DNA from: Anaeroglomus sp964630775 | GTDB taxonomy: Bacteria > Planctomycetota > Phycisphaerae > Sedimentisphaerales > Anaerohalosphaeraceae | Assembly: GCA_964630775.1 (NCBI GenBank) | Contig: CAZVYY010000001.1 | Coordinates: 1-64,000, forward strand | DNA length: 64,000 bases | Reading direction: 5' to 3' | Shown: one piece after another, positions 7,520-16,179 of the stretch | Layout: the number at the start of each line of letters is the position of its first letter | Numbering within the stretch: the first letter of the stretch is position 1 | Made by a program: the position numbers and the translations under genes | The notes under the pieces: generated by a model | Databases searched by the model: none | Seen by the model: only the letters and a program-made list of their open reading frames with translations | What the model was told of the DNA's origin: nothing

Positions 7520-8227
7520 ATGGTTGCTCAAGAGATTGAAAAAGTGGACAAGGAACTCATTGCCAAGCGTGGTGATGGAACGCGGTATGCCCTGGTTCTG
7601 GCGGGACTGGAGCTTTTCGGCGAATATGGGCTGAAGGGAACCAGTACGCGGATGCTGTCCAAACATTCCGGTGCGAATGTGTCCGCTATTCCCTACTATT
7701 TCGGAAGCAAGGAGGGATTGTACAGGGCGGTTGTCGAATACATCGTCGAGCGGATTGCGGTCCACACCGGGGAGGTCCGAAGCCAGCTTCAGGAATTGGT
7801 GGCACAGGGGCCGTTGACGCCTGAGCAGGCCGGAGGTGCATTAAAGAAAATGTTTACCGCCATGGCCCATTTATTTGTGGAATCCGACGAGCCGAAGACC
7901 TGGGCACGCATCATGGTGCGTGAGCAGGCCAACCCGACGCCGGCCTTTGATATCTTCTATGAAAAGCAAATGCGACCGATTCAAAACATGATGACGCAAT
8001 TGATTGCCGCCTATACCGGCCTTGATCCCGATGGAGATGAAATCAAAATACGCGGCCATGCCTTAATCGGGCAGATATTGGGATTTCTAATTGCCCGCGA
8101 GAGTATTCTGCGTCATCTGGGGGTCAGAAAACTTACTCGTGAGCATGTTGATTTGATTCACACGGTCGTATTGAGCAATATTGAAAATTGTCTGAAAGTC
8201 CTGTGTTTAAAGGAACTGCAATCATGA
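7520..8227 (+). CDS. cecR: TetR-family repressor of the efflux operon
   Basis: A 235-residue TetR-type regulator. The N-terminal HTH spans about residues 20-65 (GLKGTSTRMLSKHSGANVSAIPYYFGSKEGLYRAVV). The C-terminal half fits the CecR/YbiH ligand-binding domain (PKTWARIMVREQANPTPAF). In Escherichia coli the same gene precedes ybhG-ybhF-ybhS-ybhR and represses them; the identical order here makes the assignment firm. Its TGA overlaps the next ATG (ATGA). AAAGG lies nine bases before the start. It probably senses a toxic small molecule and represses the promoter at 7455-7483. Confidence 0.88.
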   Translation: MVAQEIEKVDKELIAKRGDGTRYALVLAGLELFGEYGLKGTSTRMLSKHSGANVSAIPYYFGSKEGLYRAVVEYIVERIAVHTGEVRSQLQELVAQGPLTPEQAGGALKKMFTAMAHLFVESDEPKTWARIMVREQANPTPAFDIFYEKQMRPIQNMMTQLIAAYTGLDPDGDEIKIRGHALIGQILGFLIARESILRHLGVRKLTREHVDLIHTVVLSNIENCLKVLCLKELQS

Positions 8228-9060
8228 TAAAGAAAATAGTCCTTTTAATCTTTCTTGCTGCCGCTGCCGGTGTCGGTTACTACGTTTATCAGAATAGACA
8301 AGCCCAAACACAAGGCGGGCCCCTGGTTTTATATGGCAATGTGGATATTCGGGATGTATCGCTGGGCTTTCGCGTGGCCGGGCGCATTGCCCAGATGCGA
8401 TTTGAAGAAGGTGACAAAGTCGAACAGGGGACCATCCTGGCCGTGCTTGACAAAACACCCTATGAGGAATTGCTGGCAATTGCTCAGGCGGAACTGGCCC
8501 AGACCGAAGCCGTATTAGTCAATGCGGAAAAGAACTACACCCGCCGAGTAGATCTGGTCGAAACCGGCGGCGTATCCAAGAGTGATTTTGATGCGTCTAT
8601 TGCCGCGCGAGATCAGGCTGCAGCTCGTGTGGAGACCGCCAAGGCCCGCCTGGAGCAGGCTAAGACTCAGCTTGAGGACACCGAGATTCGTTCCCCCAAT
8701 AACGGCACCATCCTGACGCGGGTGTGTGAGCCCGGTTCCATCGTAGCTGTTGGCGCACCGGTTTATACGCTGGCCCTTGATAATCCGGTCTGGATACGCA
8801 CGTATGTGGATGAAGTCAATCTCGGTCGGATTTATCCTGGCCAGAAAGCTCATATCACCACCGATTCCGGCGGCAGTTACGAAGGACAGGTTGGCTTTAT
8901 CTCACCGCAGGCAGAGTTCACGCCCAAGAATGTCGAGACCACTCAACTGCGGACCAACCTGGTCTATCGTCTGCGTATCATCGTTGATAGCCCTGACCAT
9001 AGCTTACGCCAGGGGATGCCGGTGACCGTTACGATGGAAAACGGGAAGGCCGGGCAATGA
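8224..9060 (+). CDS. ybhG: HlyD-type membrane fusion protein of the YbhFSR exporter
   Basis: A 278-residue periplasmic adaptor. It has one N-terminal membrane helix (IVLLIFLAAAAGVGYYVY), then a biotinyl-lipoyl half-motif (GNVDIRDVSLGFRVAGRI), a pair of long helices forming the hairpin (residues about 90-160), the returning lipoyl half (APVYTLALDNPVWIR) and a beta-barrel domain. It is shorter than the E. coli homologue because the hairpin is shorter. It links the inner-membrane ABC unit to the outer envelope. The ATG overlaps the cecR stop, and its own TGA overlaps the next ATG, so the operon is tightly coupled. The shortened start at 8224 is chosen over 8188 because of the overlap and the membrane helix. 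Confidence 0.88.
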   Translation: MIKKIVLLIFLAAAAGVGYYVYQNRQAQTQGGPLVLYGNVDIRDVSLGFRVAGRIAQMRFEEGDKVEQGTILAVLDKTPYEELLAIAQAELAQTEAVLVNAEKNYTRRVDLVETGGVSKSDFDASIAARDQAAARVETAKARLEQAKTQLEDTEIRSPNNGTILTRVCEPGSIVAVGAPVYTLALDNPVWIRTYVDEVNLGRIYPGQKAHITTDSGGSYEGQVGFISPQAEFTPKNVETTQLRTNLVYRLRIIVDSPDHSLRQGMPVTVTMENGKAGQ

Positions 9061-10784
9061 CGGAGCCTGTGGTTGTCATTGAGGGATTGACCAAACGATT
9101 CAAGGGGATGGACAAGCCCGCCCTCGATGGGGTGTCCACGTCCATCCTGCCGGGGCACATCACCGGGCTGGTCGGACCCGATGGCGCAGGCAAAACCACG
9201 CTGATTCGTCTGATGGTCGGCCTGCTTCATGCCGAGGCGGGCACGATTGCCGTCGGTGGATTCAATGCCAGGACACAGGCCGAGGCGATCCATGAAATCA
9301 TCGGCTATATGCCGCAGAAATTCGGTTTGTATGAAGACCTGACCGTCATCGAGAATCTCGACTTTCATGCCGACTTGCGGTATCTCTCCGGAACGGCGCG
9401 AAAGGAAAAATTTGATAAACTGCTGCGTTTTACCGATCTGACGGCCTTCCAGAGACGTCTGGCGGGCAAGCTGTCCGGCGGGATGAAGCAGAAGCTGGGG
9501 CTGGCCTGTGCGTTGATCGGCACTCCCAAAGTGCTTTTGCTGGATGAGCCGAGTGTCGGGGTTGACCCCATCTCCCGTCGGGAATTATGGGCGATGGTGC
9601 AGGAGCTGCTGGCCGGCGGCATCGCGGTGGTCTGGTCCACATCGTACCTGGATGAAGCCGAGAAATGCGATTCGGTGATTCTGCTCAACGAGGGGCGGAA
9701 ACTCTACGACGGACCGCCCGCCGACCTGCTGGGCAGTGTCGCGGGACGCACCTGGCAGATTCGCGGCATCGACGAATCGCGCCGTCGTACGGTGCTGATG
9801 AACATGCTGAAAGAAGATGGCGTCATCGATGGCGTTGTCCAGGGCCGGCATATCCGGATTGTCATGGCTAAAGACAAACCCAAGCCGCTGCTGGACGAAG
9901 GCCAGTGGACAGCCGTGGAGCCGTGGTTTGAGGATGCGTTCATTGATATCCTGGGCGGCGGTCCCGGCGGCCATTCCAAACTGGCCGAACAAATCAGCGA
10001 AAAACCTCTGCAGGACAAACCCGTCATCGATGTCCAGGGCTTGACCAAACGTTTCGGCGATTTTACCGCCGTGCATAACAATACTTTCCAGATTCGCCGG
10101 GGGGAAATCTTCGGGCTTCTGGGGCCTAATGGCGCCGGCAAATCCACCACCTTCAAGATGATGTGCGGCCTTCTCCAGCCGACCGAAGGCAGGGCTTTTG
10201 TGACCGGGCTGGACCTTAAGACCGCCACCTCGCAGGCCCGCTCCCGCATCGGCTATATGGCCCAGAAGTTCTCACTATACAGCAATTTGAATGTCGTGCA
10301 GAACCTGCGATTCTTCTCCGGCCTGTATGGTTTATCCGGCAGGCGCCAGAAGGAACAGATCGACCTGATGATCGAGATATTCGACCTGAAGGAGCATTTG
10401 AAGATGAATGCCGGCACGCTGCCGCTGGGCTTCAAGCAGCGGCTGGCGCTGGCCTGTGCGGTCATGCACCAGCCGGATGTGCTGTTCCTTGACGAGCCGA
10501 CTTCCGGCGTCGATCCCATCACGCGGCGGGAATTCTGGACGCACATCAACGCCATGGTTGAAAAGGGTGTCACTGTCATGGTCACCACCCATTTTATGGA
10601 TGAAGCCGAATACTGCGACCGCATCGGTCTGATTTACCGCGGCGAGAACATCGCCACCGGCACGCCCGATGACCTGAAAAAGCTTGTCCAGTCCGACCAT
10701 CTCCAGAATCCCACGATGGAAGACGCCTTTGTTACGCTGGTCCATCGCAGTCATCTCGAAAACCAACTGCAGGAGACAGCATGA
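9057..10784 (+). CDS. ybhF: ABC exporter ATPase with two fused nucleotide-binding domains
   Basis: A 575-residue protein made of two tandem ABC ATPase domains, as in YbhF. Domain 1 has Walker A GPDGAGKTT, signature LSGGMKQK and Walker B VLLLDEPSVGVDP. Domain 2 has Walker A GPNGAGKST, a degenerate signature (LPLGFKQR) and Walker B VLFLDEPTSGVDP. Fused ATPases of this family drive export through two permeases; those follow as ybhS and ybhR. Both joins are ATGA overlaps. The degenerate second signature is common in YbhF-type proteins and suggests unequal ATP sites. Confidence 0.9.
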   Translation: MTEPVVVIEGLTKRFKGMDKPALDGVSTSILPGHITGLVGPDGAGKTTLIRLMVGLLHAEAGTIAVGGFNARTQAEAIHEIIGYMPQKFGLYEDLTVIENLDFHADLRYLSGTARKEKFDKLLRFTDLTAFQRRLAGKLSGGMKQKLGLACALIGTPKVLLLDEPSVGVDPISRRELWAMVQELLAGGIAVVWSTSYLDEAEKCDSVILLNEGRKLYDGPPADLLGSVAGRTWQIRGIDESRRRTVLMNMLKEDGVIDGVVQGRHIRIVMAKDKPKPLLDEGQWTAVEPWFEDAFIDILGGGPGGHSKLAEQISEKPLQDKPVIDVQGLTKRFGDFTAVHNNTFQIRRGEIFGLLGPNGAGKSTTFKMMCGLLQPTEGRAFVTGLDLKTATSQARSRIGYMAQKFSLYSNLNVVQNLRFFSGLYGLSGRRQKEQIDLMIEIFDLKEHLKMNAGTLPLGFKQRLALACAVMHQPDVLFLDEPTSGVDPITRREFWTHINAMVEKGVTVMVTTHFMDEAEYCDRIGLIYRGENIATGTPDDLKKLVQSDHLQNPTMEDAFVTLVHRSHLENQLQETA

Positions 10785-11899
10785 GACGGCTGACGGCACT
10801 CATCCGCAAAGAGACGCTGCAGATCCTCCGGGATCCCAGCACGTTTCTGATTGCCTTTCTCCAGCCGCTGATTCTTCTGTTTATCTTCGGCTACGGCGTC
10901 AACCTCGACAGCAACAAAATCCGGATCGGCCTGGTCGTTGAGGATAACACGCCCGACACGGCCAGCCTGGTCCGCGCGTTTACCAACTCACGATTTCTGG
11001 AAGTCCGGCTCGGACAGGACCGGCGCGAATTCGAGCACGACCTGGTCATCGGCCACATCCGCGGTATTGTGGTCATCCCGCAGGATTTTTCCATCGACAT
11101 GGTCCTCAAAACCGGTGCGGTCAATCTGCAGGTCATCGCCGACGGTGCCGAGCCGAATATTGCATCCTTTGTCCAGAACTATGCGTTTGGCGTCGTACAG
11201 GTCTGGCTGCAGCACGAGGCCGAAGACCGCGGTCAGTCGGCAGCCGCTTTGCCCATCCGCGTCCTGCCGCGATTCTGGTACAATGCCGAACTGAAAAGCC
11301 GCAATTTCCTCGTGCCCGGCTCCATCGCCATCATCATGACCCTCATCGGCACGATGCTGACGGCGCTGGTGATTTCCCGCGAATGGGAGCGGGGCACGAT
11401 GGAAAGCATGATGGCCACCCCGGTCACCATCACCCAGATTCTGCTGGGAAAACTCATCCCGTATTTTATCATGGGCATCGGCTCGATGACCCTGTGCACG
11501 CTGGTCTGCACCCTGGTCTATGATGTGCCGTTTCGCGGGACGTATCCGGCCCTGCTGGCGGCTACGTCGGTCTTTCTGCTGGCGGCCCTGGGTCAGGGGC
11601 TGCTGATTTCTTCGGTTGCCAAGGACCAGTTTGTCGCCTCGCAAATCGCGCTGATGGCGGCCTTTCTTCCGGCCCTGATGCTGTCGGGCTTCATCTTCGA
11701 GATTCATTCGATGCCCCGGCCGATTCAATTACTGACCCATGTCTTCGCGGTGCGCTATTTTGTCACCAGCCTTCAGACGCTGTTCCTGACCGGCAATGTC
11801 TGGCCGCTGCTGATTCACTGCATGGCGGCCATGCTGGTCATCAGCGTGGTCTTCTTTGCCCTGACTGCACGCAAAACCAAAAAGAGGCTGGACGCATGA
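10781..11899 (+). CDS. ybhS: ABC-2 type permease
   Basis: A 372-residue inner-membrane permease. It has one N-terminal helix (FLIAFLQPLILLFIFGYG), a large periplasmic domain (about residues 45-165), then five helices including SIAIIMTLIGTMLTALVIS and the ABC-2 motif EWERGTMESMMATPV at about residues 205-220. It forms a heterodimer with YbhR. A substrate cannot be read from sequence; homologues export antibiotics and other toxic compounds. ATGA overlaps on both sides. Confidence 0.88.
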   Translation: MRRLTALIRKETLQILRDPSTFLIAFLQPLILLFIFGYGVNLDSNKIRIGLVVEDNTPDTASLVRAFTNSRFLEVRLGQDRREFEHDLVIGHIRGIVVIPQDFSIDMVLKTGAVNLQVIADGAEPNIASFVQNYAFGVVQVWLQHEAEDRGQSAAALPIRVLPRFWYNAELKSRNFLVPGSIAIIMTLIGTMLTALVISREWERGTMESMMATPVTITQILLGKLIPYFIMGIGSMTLCTLVCTLVYDVPFRGTYPALLAATSVFLLAALGQGLLISSVAKDQFVASQIALMAAFLPALMLSGFIFEIHSMPRPIQLLTHVFAVRYFVTSLQTLFLTGNVWPLLIHCMAAMLVISVVFFALTARKTKKRLDA

Positions 11900-13014
11900 G
11901 AACCTCTGCCGGACGAATTTTTGCACTGATTGTCAAGGAACTGCTGACGATGTTCCGTGACCCCAAGGGACGCGTTATCCTGATTGTCCCGCCGATTATG
12001 CAGATGGTGGTGTTTGCCTTTGCCGCGACGCTGGAGGTCAAAAACATCGGCGTGGTTATTTATAACCAGGACACCGGCTCCCACGGCGCCGAAATTGTCC
12101 ATCGCCTGGCCGGCTCACCCGCCTTCACGGACATCACCTTTGTGGACCGCAATGAAGCGATTCGCCCGGCCATTGACCAGCAGAAGGCCATCGCCGCGAT
12201 TTCCATCCCGCAGGATTTTTCCCGCGATATCGAGGCGGGCCGTGCCGCCATGCTGCAGGTCATTCTTGACGGACGGCGTTCGAATGCCGCTCAGATTGTC
12301 AATGGTTATATCACCACCATCATCACCGCCTATGGGAACGAAATCGAAGCGGTTCGCGGTACGCCCCAGCCGTCCATCCGGATTGACGGACGCAACTGGT
12401 TCAACGAAAACCTCCTCTACCGCTGGTTCACACTGCCGTCGCTGGTGGGGATTCTGGCGATGATGATTGCGCTGGTGGTGACATCCCTGTCAGTGGCGCG
12501 GGAACGCGAACTGGGGACCTTTGACCAGCTTCTGGTTTCGCCGCTGATGCCGCTGGAGATTCTGGTCGGCAAGACCATCCCGGCCGTCATCGTCGGCATC
12601 GCCGAAGGACTGCTCATCTGGACGGTCGCAATTACGGCCTTCGGCATTCCGTTTAAAGGGTCATTTTTGCTGCTGCTGTTTGCATTGTTTATTTTCATCA
12701 TGGCCACTGTCGGTACGGGACTATTTATTTCCGCGATATCCAAAACCCAGCAGCAAGCGGTCCTGGGGACGTTCATTTTCATGGTGCCTGCCGTGACGCT
12801 GTCCGGCTACACCGCCCCAGTCGAAAATATGCCATTGTGGCTCCAGAAGGTAACGTATCTTAATCCTTTGAAATACTTCCTCATCACGCTCAAGGGCCTG
12901 TTTCTCAAGGATATGTCCTTTCATGATGTCTGGACCAACACCTGGCCGCTGCTGATTATCGGCGGACTGACCATGTTTCTGGCCGGATGGTTTTTTACCA
13001 AACGACTGGAATAA
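11896..13014 (+). CDS. ybhR: ABC-2 type permease
   Basis: A 372-residue partner of YbhS with the same layout: an N-terminal helix (VILIVPPIMQMVVFAFA), a periplasmic domain, then helices with the ABC-2 signature ARERELGTFDQLLVSPL. It is the last gene of the operon. The next gene begins 145 bases on, behind its own promoter. No strong terminator is visible right after it. Confidence 0.88.
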   Translation: MRTSAGRIFALIVKELLTMFRDPKGRVILIVPPIMQMVVFAFAATLEVKNIGVVIYNQDTGSHGAEIVHRLAGSPAFTDITFVDRNEAIRPAIDQQKAIAAISIPQDFSRDIEAGRAAMLQVILDGRRSNAAQIVNGYITTIITAYGNEIEAVRGTPQPSIRIDGRNWFNENLLYRWFTLPSLVGILAMMIALVVTSLSVARERELGTFDQLLVSPLMPLEILVGKTIPAVIVGIAEGLLIWTVAITAFGIPFKGSFLLLLFALFIFIMATVGTGLFISAISKTQQQAVLGTFIFMVPAVTLSGYTAPVENMPLWLQKVTYLNPLKYFLITLKGLFLKDMSFHDVWTNTWPLLIIGGLTMFLAGWFFTKRLE

Positions 13015-13047
13015 CCTATCCACCCTGATTTAGATTTGGCAAGGGTA

Positions 13048-13076
13048 TTGACTTATTCCTACTGGATGAGTAGAGT
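13048..13076 (+). promoter_or_regulatory. promoter of the PQQ-like gene
   Basis: TTGACT and TAGAGT are separated by exactly 17 bases. The pair lies 83 bases before the start codon at 13159, which leaves a short leader. It suggests that the beta-propeller gene is transcribed separately from the ybh operon. Confidence 0.5.
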
Positions 13077-13158
13077 ATTTGGATAAAGCCCGCCGCAGAT
13101 GCTGCCGTGGGTGCAGTTCCGTACGGGTGTTTATCGAGAAAAGTGGAAGGACACGCTT

Positions 13159-14388
13159 ATGATACATTCACATCGTTTCCCCATTGTGACAAGTTTCTGT
13201 CTGTTTGTTGTGCTTGCAAGCTGTGCGGTGGCTGGGGATTGGCCCCAGTGGCGAGGCCCCAACCGGGACGGCAAGGCGGCCGGGTTTACCGCCCCTGCGG
13301 AATGGCCGCAAAAATTGACCGAAAAATGGAAGGCCACCGTGGGCACGGGCGATGCGACCCCGGCCTTAGTAGGCAGCAAACTCTATGTCTTTGCCCGTCA
13401 GGGTGATAATGAAGTCACGCTGTGCCTGGACGCCAATACCGGTAAAGAGCTATGGAAAGACCAGTATGCCGCCCAGGCCGTTACCGGAGCTGCCTCCCGG
13501 CATCCCGGCCCGAGAAGTTCGCTGGCCGTGGCCGAGGGCAAGGTGGTTACACTGGGGGTCGGCGGAGTCCTGTCGTGTCTGAATGCCGACACCGGCAAGA
13601 TGGAGTGGCGAAAAGACCCCTTTCCCAAGATTGTCCCGCGGTTTTTTACCTCGACTTCGCCGCTGATTGTCGATGGCATGGTTATCACGCATCTGGGCGG
13701 ACAGGGCAACGGGGCGATCATGGCGTTCAATCTCGCCGACGGGCAGGAGAAATGGAAATGGGCCGGCGAGGGGCCGGACTATGGCTCTCCCGCCCTGCTG
13801 ACGGTTGATGGCGTTAAACAGGTTGTGACCCTGACCGAAAAGAGCATCGTGAGTGTGGGGCTGGCGGATGGGAAACTGCTGTGGCAGTTGCCGTTTGTGC
13901 CGCAGGGCCGGGCGTATAACGCGGCCACGCCGATTGTCGATGGGCAGACGGTTATCTATACCGGCGCCGGCCGGGGCACCTTTGCCGTCAAGGTCGAGAA
14001 ACAAGGCGATACCTTTACTCCCACTCCGCTGTGGAGCAATCCGGATGTCGGCGTGCAATATAATACGCCGGTACTGCACGAGGGCAAGCTGTATGGGATG
14101 ACCAACGGCGGCAACCTGTTCTGTCTGGATGCCAGGACCGGAAAGACCGACTGGCTGGATTCCACTTCGCGGGATCGGGGCGGATTTGGGACGATTGTCG
14201 ATGCGGGGTCGGTTTTGCTGGCCCTGCCCAGCAGCGCCGAGATGCTGATTTACAAGCCCAGCGACAAAGGGCTTGAGACCGTCGCCCAGATCAAGGTGTC
14301 CGAAACCCCGACGTACACCTATCCCATCCTGACGGCCAACCAGATTTTCATCAAGGACCAGGATACTGTCATTCTTTACGCGCTGTAA
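13159..14388 (+). CDS. exported PQQ-like beta-propeller protein
   Basis: A 409-residue secreted protein. An N-terminal export signal (VTSFCLFVVLASCAVAG) ends either at AVA or at a possible lipobox (LASC), so it may be periplasmic or a lipoprotein. The rest is a chain of PQQ-like repeats: DWPQWRGPNRDG, then KLYVFARQGDNEV, CLDANTGKELW, CLNADTGKMEW and CLDARTGKTDW. Such eight-bladed propellers are abundant in planctomycetes and often have no PQQ or catalytic residues. No active-site acid set is evident to me, so a binding or scaffolding role is possible. The start at 13159 follows GGAAGGA; an ATG 60 bases upstream adds a non-signal segment. A terminator follows. Confidence 0.8.
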   Translation: MIHSHRFPIVTSFCLFVVLASCAVAGDWPQWRGPNRDGKAAGFTAPAEWPQKLTEKWKATVGTGDATPALVGSKLYVFARQGDNEVTLCLDANTGKELWKDQYAAQAVTGAASRHPGPRSSLAVAEGKVVTLGVGGVLSCLNADTGKMEWRKDPFPKIVPRFFTSTSPLIVDGMVITHLGGQGNGAIMAFNLADGQEKWKWAGEGPDYGSPALLTVDGVKQVVTLTEKSIVSVGLADGKLLWQLPFVPQGRAYNAATPIVDGQTVIYTGAGRGTFAVKVEKQGDTFTPTPLWSNPDVGVQYNTPVLHEGKLYGMTNGGNLFCLDARTGKTDWLDSTSRDRGGFGTIVDAGSVLLALPSSAEMLIYKPSDKGLETVAQIKVSETPTYTYPILTANQIFIKDQDTVILYAL

Positions 14389-14413
14389 AAGCGAGATATT
14401 GTACCCGTCTTAG

Positions 14414-14456
14414 ACAGGATGAGGCGTCGGGAACGGCGTCTTGTCCTGTTTTTTTT
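14414..14456 (+). terminator. intrinsic terminator after the PQQ-like gene
   Basis: ACAGGA and TCCTGT close a stem of about 16 pairs, several of them G-U, over a small GGAAC-type loop. It is followed by eight T residues and sits 26 bases past the stop codon. Confidence 0.75.
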
Positions 14457-14579
14457 GCAAATGCGTGCAATGGAGCGGAGCGTGGAGAGATTTTCAACTT
14501 TCCATCTTCGATTTTCCATTTTGAAAATTCGTGTAAGCGTAGTGAGGCAGAGTAATCCGTTCCTGATTCGGGATGTTAA

Positions 14580-14699
14580 GGTTGAGGATATCGCCCCGCT
14601 GGGGCTTTGGAAAAAGCAAGATAGCTTACCGGGCGTTTCCACGCCCGGCTATTTTATACCCAACGGGTATGGTTATTCCGCGGCGGCCACAGGCTATCT
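14580..14699 (+). repeat. dispersed repeat, copy B (longest)
   Basis: It holds three successive units: a GCCCCGCTGGGGC hairpin near 14593, the CCGGGCG/CGCCCGG hairpin near 14629, then TATACCCAACGGGTATGG leading to TTATTCCGCGGCGGCCAC. The first two units match the reverse complement of 1070-1140, and the third matches the reverse complement of 119-159. It therefore unites both other copies into one element of about 110 bases. The preceding 14457-14579 holds only a low-complexity tract around 14490-14530 and no gene. Confidence 0.65.
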
Positions 14700-14888
14700 T
14701 TAGAAGGATACCAGCAGATGCCAGATATAGGTATAAGCCATCCCGTCCACCTCTTGCCAGACCTGCCGGAACTGAGCCTCATTGCCCTGAATCGGCGGCA
14801 GTTCTTTTTTCTTTTCCTCCCACGGAATACACACGCCGGGTTTTGGGGTCGGCTGTTTTGATTCATCCATCGGGTTTGTCCTTTCCAT
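14700..14888 (-). CDS. small protein, function unknown
   Basis: A 62-residue frame whose ATG lies one base past the stop of the URO-D-like gene, so it could be made by coupled translation as the last gene of the cluster. It starts MERTNPMDESKQPTPKPG and ends YTYIWHLLVSF. An internal ATG at 14870 with AAAGG upstream is an alternative start. It has a polar first half and an aromatic tail. No family recognised. The dispersed repeat lies directly downstream. Confidence 0.5.
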   Translation of the reverse strand: MERTNPMDESKQPTPKPGVCIPWEEKKKELPPIQGNEAQFRQVWQEVDGMAYTYIWHLLVSF

Positions 14889-14889
14889 G

Positions 14890-16083
14890 CTAATACTGCC
14901 CATAGTCGCGTACAAAATCCGTCATGGCCCGAACATTCTCAATCGAGACTTCGTTCTGCATGATGGCGCTGGCATCGCAGATATATCCGCCATCGACAGC
15001 CACCTCATCAATCACCCGCTTGCAGAAATCCCGCACAGCCTGCGGGCTTTCATAGGCCAGCAGGTAATTGGGAATCCCGCCGGAGATGCAGAACTTGTGC
15101 CCGATTTTCTTATGCACCGCAAACACATCATCCTGGTCGGCATGAAAAACGATGCTCTGTTCGGGCAGTTCCAGAAAGGCATCCAGATGAGCCAGCCACC
15201 GGCCCTCGGCATAAAACATCGTCTGGTGTCCATGCCGCCAGAGTTCCTCGATAATCGGTTTGAGCGTCGGCCAGTAAAGGGTGTTGAAGTGGTCATGACT
15301 GATAAACGGCACACACCCGCGGTGCATCCAGAGGCCGATCGGCACCTGTCGGGCGGGGTCCGCACTGGACAGCGCCACATGCAGCAAATGGGGCATCAGG
15401 GCCTCGCAGGCACGTTTGACCTCTCCAGGACGCTCGTGTAAATCCATCGCCAGTCCCAGATATCCCCGAAGTTTATCGGCCAGAATGTCAAACGGGGCCT
15501 TGAGAATCCCGGCAATCGCCGACACGGTCCCGCATTCCCGGCGGAGCCGTTCGATCTGCGGCCCAAAGGCATGAAAATAACTCATCATCGCCATGCCGCC
15601 CTTAAGGAATGACAGATTGCTGCGAAAGGTCACCGGCTGCCCCGCGGCACACACATCCCCCGATACCCGCGGCAGCCAGACATTGAACAAAAACCCCGTC
15701 GGGTCGGCGATGAGCTGTTCATACTCATCAGCCCGCATGAAGGCATTATCCTCCGGCGGTTCCCGATACTGAAATCCCGTATCGGCAGGGATATCAATCC
15801 CCGGCACGCCGTAATACTTCAGCCCCACCGCATGGGTCAGGCCCGTCCAGACATACACCATGCTGGCCGCCACCGCATCCCAGTCGAAGTCCGCCGCACA
15901 TTTGAGCGCCGCCTCAAAGGCCCTGTGATAATCGTAGCTGACTTCCTGGCAGGTCATACCCGCATACTTGGCGGTAAACTCGGCCACGAACGGGCGAATC
16001 GGCACACAGTCCGGCTTGCCTTTGCGCAGCGCCGTCGTATAGCGTTTCAATCGCTGCTGATACAGCGTCTCTTTATCCGGCAT
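14890..16083 (-). CDS. uroporphyrinogen decarboxylase-family protein (not HemE)
   Basis: A 397-residue TIM-barrel protein of the URO-D superfamily, which also contains corrinoid methyltransferases. Seen: LYQQRLKRYTTALRKGKPDCVPIRP at the start, GLKYYGVPGIDIP, and the closing pattern SGGIPNYLLAYESPQAVRDFC. The position where MtaA-type methyltransferases carry an H-x-C zinc motif reads MFYAEGRW here, so the usual zinc ligands appear absent. The order of the neighbours (Gfo/Idh/MocA dehydrogenase, DUF6807 lipoprotein, TIM-barrel isomerase) points to a catabolic role and not heme synthesis. The ATG at 16083 is preferred to a TTG at 16116. The substrate is unknown. Confidence 0.75.
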   Translation of the reverse strand: MPDKETLYQQRLKRYTTALRKGKPDCVPIRPFVAEFTAKYAGMTCQEVSYDYHRAFEAALKCAADFDWDAVAASMVYVWTGLTHAVGLKYYGVPGIDIPADTGFQYREPPEDNAFMRADEYEQLIADPTGFLFNVWLPRVSGDVCAAGQPVTFRSNLSFLKGGMAMMSYFHAFGPQIERLRRECGTVSAIAGILKAPFDILADKLRGYLGLAMDLHERPGEVKRACEALMPHLLHVALSSADPARQVPIGLWMHRGCVPFISHDHFNTLYWPTLKPIIEELWRHGHQTMFYAEGRWLAHLDAFLELPEQSIVFHADQDDVFAVHKKIGHKFCISGGIPNYLLAYESPQAVRDFCKRVIDEVAVDGGYICDASAIMQNEVSIENVRAMTDFVRDYGQY

Positions 16084-16179
16084 CCTCAGGCCCCGCTTTC
16101 TAAACTGATGTCTCAATGGAAAATTGAAAATAGAAAATGGAAATTTTCCAATCTATCTCTGTTTTTCCCGTTGGGCATA

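Noticed and set aside
14890..16083. HemE uroporphyrinogen decarboxylase
   Set aside because: The protein is divergent, has no heme neighbours, and sits in a sugar-type catabolic operon.
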